DNA from: Cloacimonetes bacterium UBA3541
Lineage (GTDB): Bacteria > Cloacimonadota > Cloacimonadia > Cloacimonadales > Cloacimonadaceae
Length of the DNA stretch: 64,000 nt
Assembly (NCBI GenBank): GCA_002376725.1
Contig: DFOM01000016.1
Location: 1-64,000 of the forward strand
Reading direction: 5' to 3'
The translations under genes were made by a program, and so were the position numbers. Below, one piece after another: positions 61,295 to 64,000 of this stretch. Below the pieces are notes generated by a model, which had not been told where the DNA came from, searched no databases, and was given only the letters and a program-made list of their open reading frames with translations. Position 1 is the first letter of the stretch. Each line of letters begins with the position of its first letter.

Positions 61295-64000
61295 TTAACC
61301 TGGTATGGTTTCAACTGGATAATGTCCTAAATATATAGAACCACTGGATGCATCAATAGCTATCTTGTCTCCAGAATGTAGTATGTATTCGCCGATGCGA
61401 CAGATATTTTCTTCTTCTATAACTTTTAGTTGAGGACAGTTAACTATACCTATAATTCCTAAACGGACGGCTGTTACCGCAGCATGAGAAGTGACACCAC
61501 CACGGGAAGTTAACAGACCCTGACAATCAAACAGAAGTTCCATATCCTCAGGTACGGTGTCTGGTTTGACTAGGATTAAAGGCATATTTTTATCTTTGAG
61601 TTCATCTATATCTTTACGAGAGATGACAATTATTCCATTCAGTGCTCCTTTTCCAACTCCAATTCCATTGCCTAAAAGTTTCAGTTCACGTTTTGGTACA
61701 TTGAACACCGTATATTGTTTAACCTTAGTTATCAGTTGATTCCGAGTTTGCAGAATATATAATTGTTCTTTACGAGGTCCCTCAAAAGTAAATTCCATCT
61801 CTTGATGTGGGTATCCCCGTTCTTCAATCATTAGACGAGCCAAGGAAAGTAAACGAGCATAAATTTCCGGAAAATCTTTTTCCAGTGAAACCTGCACAGG
61901 TGTCTTGGATAGTTTCCGTTGCTGTTCAGAAATAGGCAAAGTATACACCAATCCCGCTACCACATCCTCACCTTGACTGCATAAGGTAAAATCACCATTC
62001 AGAGTGATTCCTGGTTCTTTACTCCAATCTGCATAAGTGAATACTACTCCTGTTCCCGAATCAAGGCTAATATTACCTAAAATCATCTTCTGAATAAGAA
62101 CGGCTGTGCCCCAATCATCTGCAATCTGAAGTTTTTGACGGTATAATCGTGCCCTATCAGTGTTCCAGGAATCTAAAACATGGTTTATAGCCTGTTTAAG
62201 CTGAAGAAATACATCTTGCTCAAAGATTACCTTATGATAAGCTAAAACCTCTTTATAGGAAGTGCACATCTGTCTCATCTGATCAGGCGTAAACTGAGTC
62301 TTAAGTTGTACCTTGTAATGACGTTTATAATTAATCATTACCGCATCAAACTCATCTCGGTCAATCCCATATGCCATTCCCCAGCTTTGCAGGAGACGGC
62401 GATAACAATCCCAAGCAGTCCATCCAAAATTAGGCATAGTGCTAAGCTTAAGAGTTATTTCATCGTTCATACCAATATTAAGGAAAGTGCACATAGCCCC
62501 TGGCAAACTCATAGGAGCGCCAGAACGAACAGATAGCAATAAAGGAGCTTCTGGATTGCCATACTCCAAGCCAGTATAATTTTCTATCCGATTGACATTA
62601 GAGCGGATTTTTTCATCCAGTTCTTTCTCCATTTCTGGATGAGCTCTAATTATATTACGAGCCCGGAAGAGTTCGGTAGTTATAACAATTCCTGCTGGTA
62701 TGGGAAATTCATACTGTATCATTTTTTTCAGGAAATAAGCCTTAGCTCCTAGGAGCACTTGATTATCTAAACGACGATTATTTGTATGCAGAGGCACAAA
62801 GAGTACATCAGGGTCATAACTCATCACTACACTCAGGTCTTCTGGAGCAAATATATTCTTCATAGCGTTCAAAGATGTGATAATCTGAGTGATAAAATTG
62901 TCTATGGATTGAACCAGAAAGGAGCCGCCCAATAACTTACGGAAAAATTCTTCAGCGAACATCTGTTGGCTTGTTAGTTTTTTATACTTTCCAGTTGCTC
63001 CCTTGACGGGTAAATTGCTAAGTTCCTGTTCGTAAAAACGATAGAAGTATTCATTTATTAATTCAGTTATGCTATCTTTTATTTGTTTGAAGAGGTCAAG
63101 ATATTGGTCTAAGGAAAGTCTGACTATACGTTGACTGGATTTTAACATCTCTAAAGCATTAGAAAAAGCACTGATGGAATAGCCCTCGTGAATTAATCCT
63201 AACTCATATAATTCCAGGATATGTATGATACGCTTAAGTGTCTTAGCGGTTAGATATTCCAGATTTAGCTGTTGAATATTCTTTTCTATTAATCTTTCTA
63301 TCAGATTTTCCAGACGGAATATCATTCCCATAGCTTCCAATTTCGGTTCTCTATATTGGCCATACATAGAGGGTATACCGGCAGCTATATGTCTTTTATA
63401 ATATATATTTTCCCAGGCTTGAGTGGGTTGAGGGTCAAGCACAATTTTATTCAATCTGCTTATATATTTAAGCATCTGATGGATGCTGCTATCATAGTCA
63501 TTGCGTGCTAAACTCTGTTTCAACCGTAGCTGTTCCTTCTGGTCAAACCAGTTGTATCGGCTTAGAAACTTTGTTATATCGTAAGGATCCAGTCGGTATT
63601 TATCCAGCAGAAGATAATAAATTCGGCATAGTAGTTCTAATTTTTTAAGGGGGATATCATCATTTTTTATTGATTTAAATAAAGGAGTAATACTTTGCCA
63701 GGATTGATTGAGGAGAGTTTTAGCATCTAAATTATGGTCACTTAAAAACTTGTTCACAGCCTGATGCTGAGTTTTAGTTATATTATCAGGATGGCTAATG
63801 TAGTTATCTACATCCTCAGGCACCAAACCTTTCAGATGAGTGGGGTCAAGGTCTATCCAATAATTTAAGATCTCTTGCATAAGCTGAATCTGGGTATTAT
63901 TACTTTCAGTATGCACTTGTTTGCGGACAAAATGCATCAATAAGTCCTTTCTGTAGCAAAGTTCATCAATCTCAGTGCTCAAATCTCTAATTTCTCCCTC
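61295..64000 (-). CDS. PPDK-like ATP-grasp/phosphohistidine protein lacking the PEP barrel (5' end cut)
   Basis: At least 901 residues; the frame is still open at the window edge, so the true start is probably beyond 64000 (a TTG at 63982 is the only start-like codon seen here). The N-terminal about 400 residues have no family I recognise. A PPDK/PEP-synthase ATP-binding domain follows, with SVRSGAPMSLPGAMCTFLNIGMND and EFTFEGPRKEQLYILQTR. Next comes the swivelling phosphohistidine domain with LLTSRGGVTSHAAVTAVRLG, where the chain ends at DASSGSIYLG. The C-terminal PEP/pyruvate-binding TIM barrel of PPDK is absent. It may phosphorylate itself or a partner, or work with a separate barrel subunit. 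Confidence 0.82.
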   Translation of the reverse strand, partial: EGEIRDLSTEIDELCYRKDLLMHFVRKQVHTESNNTQIQLMQEILNYWIDLDPTHLKGLVPEDVDNYISHPDNITKTQHQAVNKFLSDHNLDAKTLLNQSWQSITPLFKSIKNDDIPLKKLELLCRIYYLLLDKYRLDPYDITKFLSRYNWFDQKEQLRLKQSLARNDYDSSIHQMLKYISRLNKIVLDPQPTQAWENIYYKRHIAAGIPSMYGQYREPKLEAMGMIFRLENLIERLIEKNIQQLNLEYLTAKTLKRIIHILELYELGLIHEGYSISAFSNALEMLKSSQRIVRLSLDQYLDLFKQIKDSITELINEYFYRFYEQELSNLPVKGATGKYKKLTSQQMFAEEFFRKLLGGSFLVQSIDNFITQIITSLNAMKNIFAPEDLSVVMSYDPDVLFVPLHTNNRRLDNQVLLGAKAYFLKKMIQYEFPIPAGIVITTELFRARNIIRAHPEMEKELDEKIRSNVNRIENYTGLEYGNPEAPLLLSVRSGAPMSLPGAMCTFLNIGMNDEITLKLSTMPNFGWTAWDCYRRLLQSWGMAYGIDRDEFDAVMINYKRHYKVQLKTQFTPDQMRQMCTSYKEVLAYHKVIFEQDVFLQLKQAINHVLDSWNTDRARLYRQKLQIADDWGTAVLIQKMILGNISLDSGTGVVFTYADWSKEPGITLNGDFTLCSQGEDVVAGLVYTLPISEQQRKLSKTPVQVSLEKDFPEIYARLLSLARLMIEERGYPHQEMEFTFEGPRKEQLYILQTRNQLITKVKQYTVFNVPKRELKLLGNGIGVGKGALNGIIVISRKDIDELKDKNMPLILVKPDTVPEDMELLFDCQGLLTSRGGVTSHAAVTAVRLGIIGIVNCPQLKVIEEENICRIGEYILHSGDKIAIDASSGSIYLGHYPVETIPG

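Noticed and set aside
1..64000. CRISPR arrays, tRNA or rRNA genes, transposases
   Set aside because: I scanned the intergenic spaces by eye and saw no regularly spaced repeats, cloverleaf sequence or transposase-like frames.

Overview
The window looks like a piece of chromosome from an anaerobic, AT-rich, Gram-negative fermenter, most likely of the Candidatus Cloacimonadota (WWE1) type. This placement is inferred from gene content. KdsB and GmhA point to an LPS outer membrane. A PorV-like barrel protein, a gingipain-like C25 protein and a secreted nuclease with a Por/type IX sorting tail point to type IX secretion. Superoxide reductase, rubrerythrin and rubredoxin point to anaerobic oxygen defence. 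No rRNA, tRNA, CRISPR array, insertion sequence or phage gene was found.

Layout. 1-9,156 (minus): the 5' tip of an unidentified gene, then a packed run transcribed as corA, queD, engB, mnmG, kdsB, a 5'-nucleotidase and phzF-like, then a single pruA-type dehydrogenase with a candidate structured RNA leader (about 9,183-9,350). 9,998-18,557 (minus): a seven-gene run yggS, plsY, PAP2, PorV-like, VWA/BatA-like, dxs, mnmE. 18,710-19,123: a hot-dog thioesterase. 19,224-24,637 (plus): yfhO-like, mtnA, MTA/SAH deaminase, smpB. 25,094-26,996 (plus): an AT-rich pair that looks like a type II restriction-modification system. 27,084-31,860 (minus): a large M29-type aminopeptidase, secreted endonuclease I, gmhA, add.

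31,942-43,022 (minus) is the most notable region. Ten tightly spaced or overlapping genes are transcribed in the order ssnA, ygeY, Zn-ribbon threonine-synthase-like, trimmed cyclic amidohydrolase, Mo-hydroxylase large subunit, 2x[2Fe-2S] subunit, ygeW, a fold-type II PLP enzyme, mocA-like, nitroreductase. This is a rearranged version of the E. coli yge/hyu/ssnA/xdh region and of the anaerobic purine/uric-acid degradation clusters of gut bacteria. The ygeX, ygfK, FAD-subunit, carbamate-kinase and permease genes are not seen here. An inferred scheme: a hydroxylase acts on a purine, SsnA and the amidohydrolase open rings, YgeW and YgeY strip carbamoyl and acyl groups, and PLP enzymes release ammonia. 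The adjacent adenosine deaminase could feed it.

43,184-45,515 (minus): desulfoferrodoxin, rubrerythrin, a short rubredoxin, a ferritin-like protein and tsaB. 45,825-46,658 (plus): a lipoprotein. 46,661-50,957 (minus): rmuC, fba, gap and a GYF_2-like membrane protein. 51,304-57,561 (minus): a 2,085-residue C25/gingipain-like protein. 57,756-59,984 (plus): copA. 60,003-64,000 (minus): a second GAPDH-like gene and a PPDK-like protein without the PEP-binding barrel, cut by the window edge.

Other non-coding structure includes a 57-bp palindromic repeat present twice, several hairpin terminators, an inverted repeat in the copA/C25 divergent spacer, and a recurrent TTGACA upstream of operon heads.
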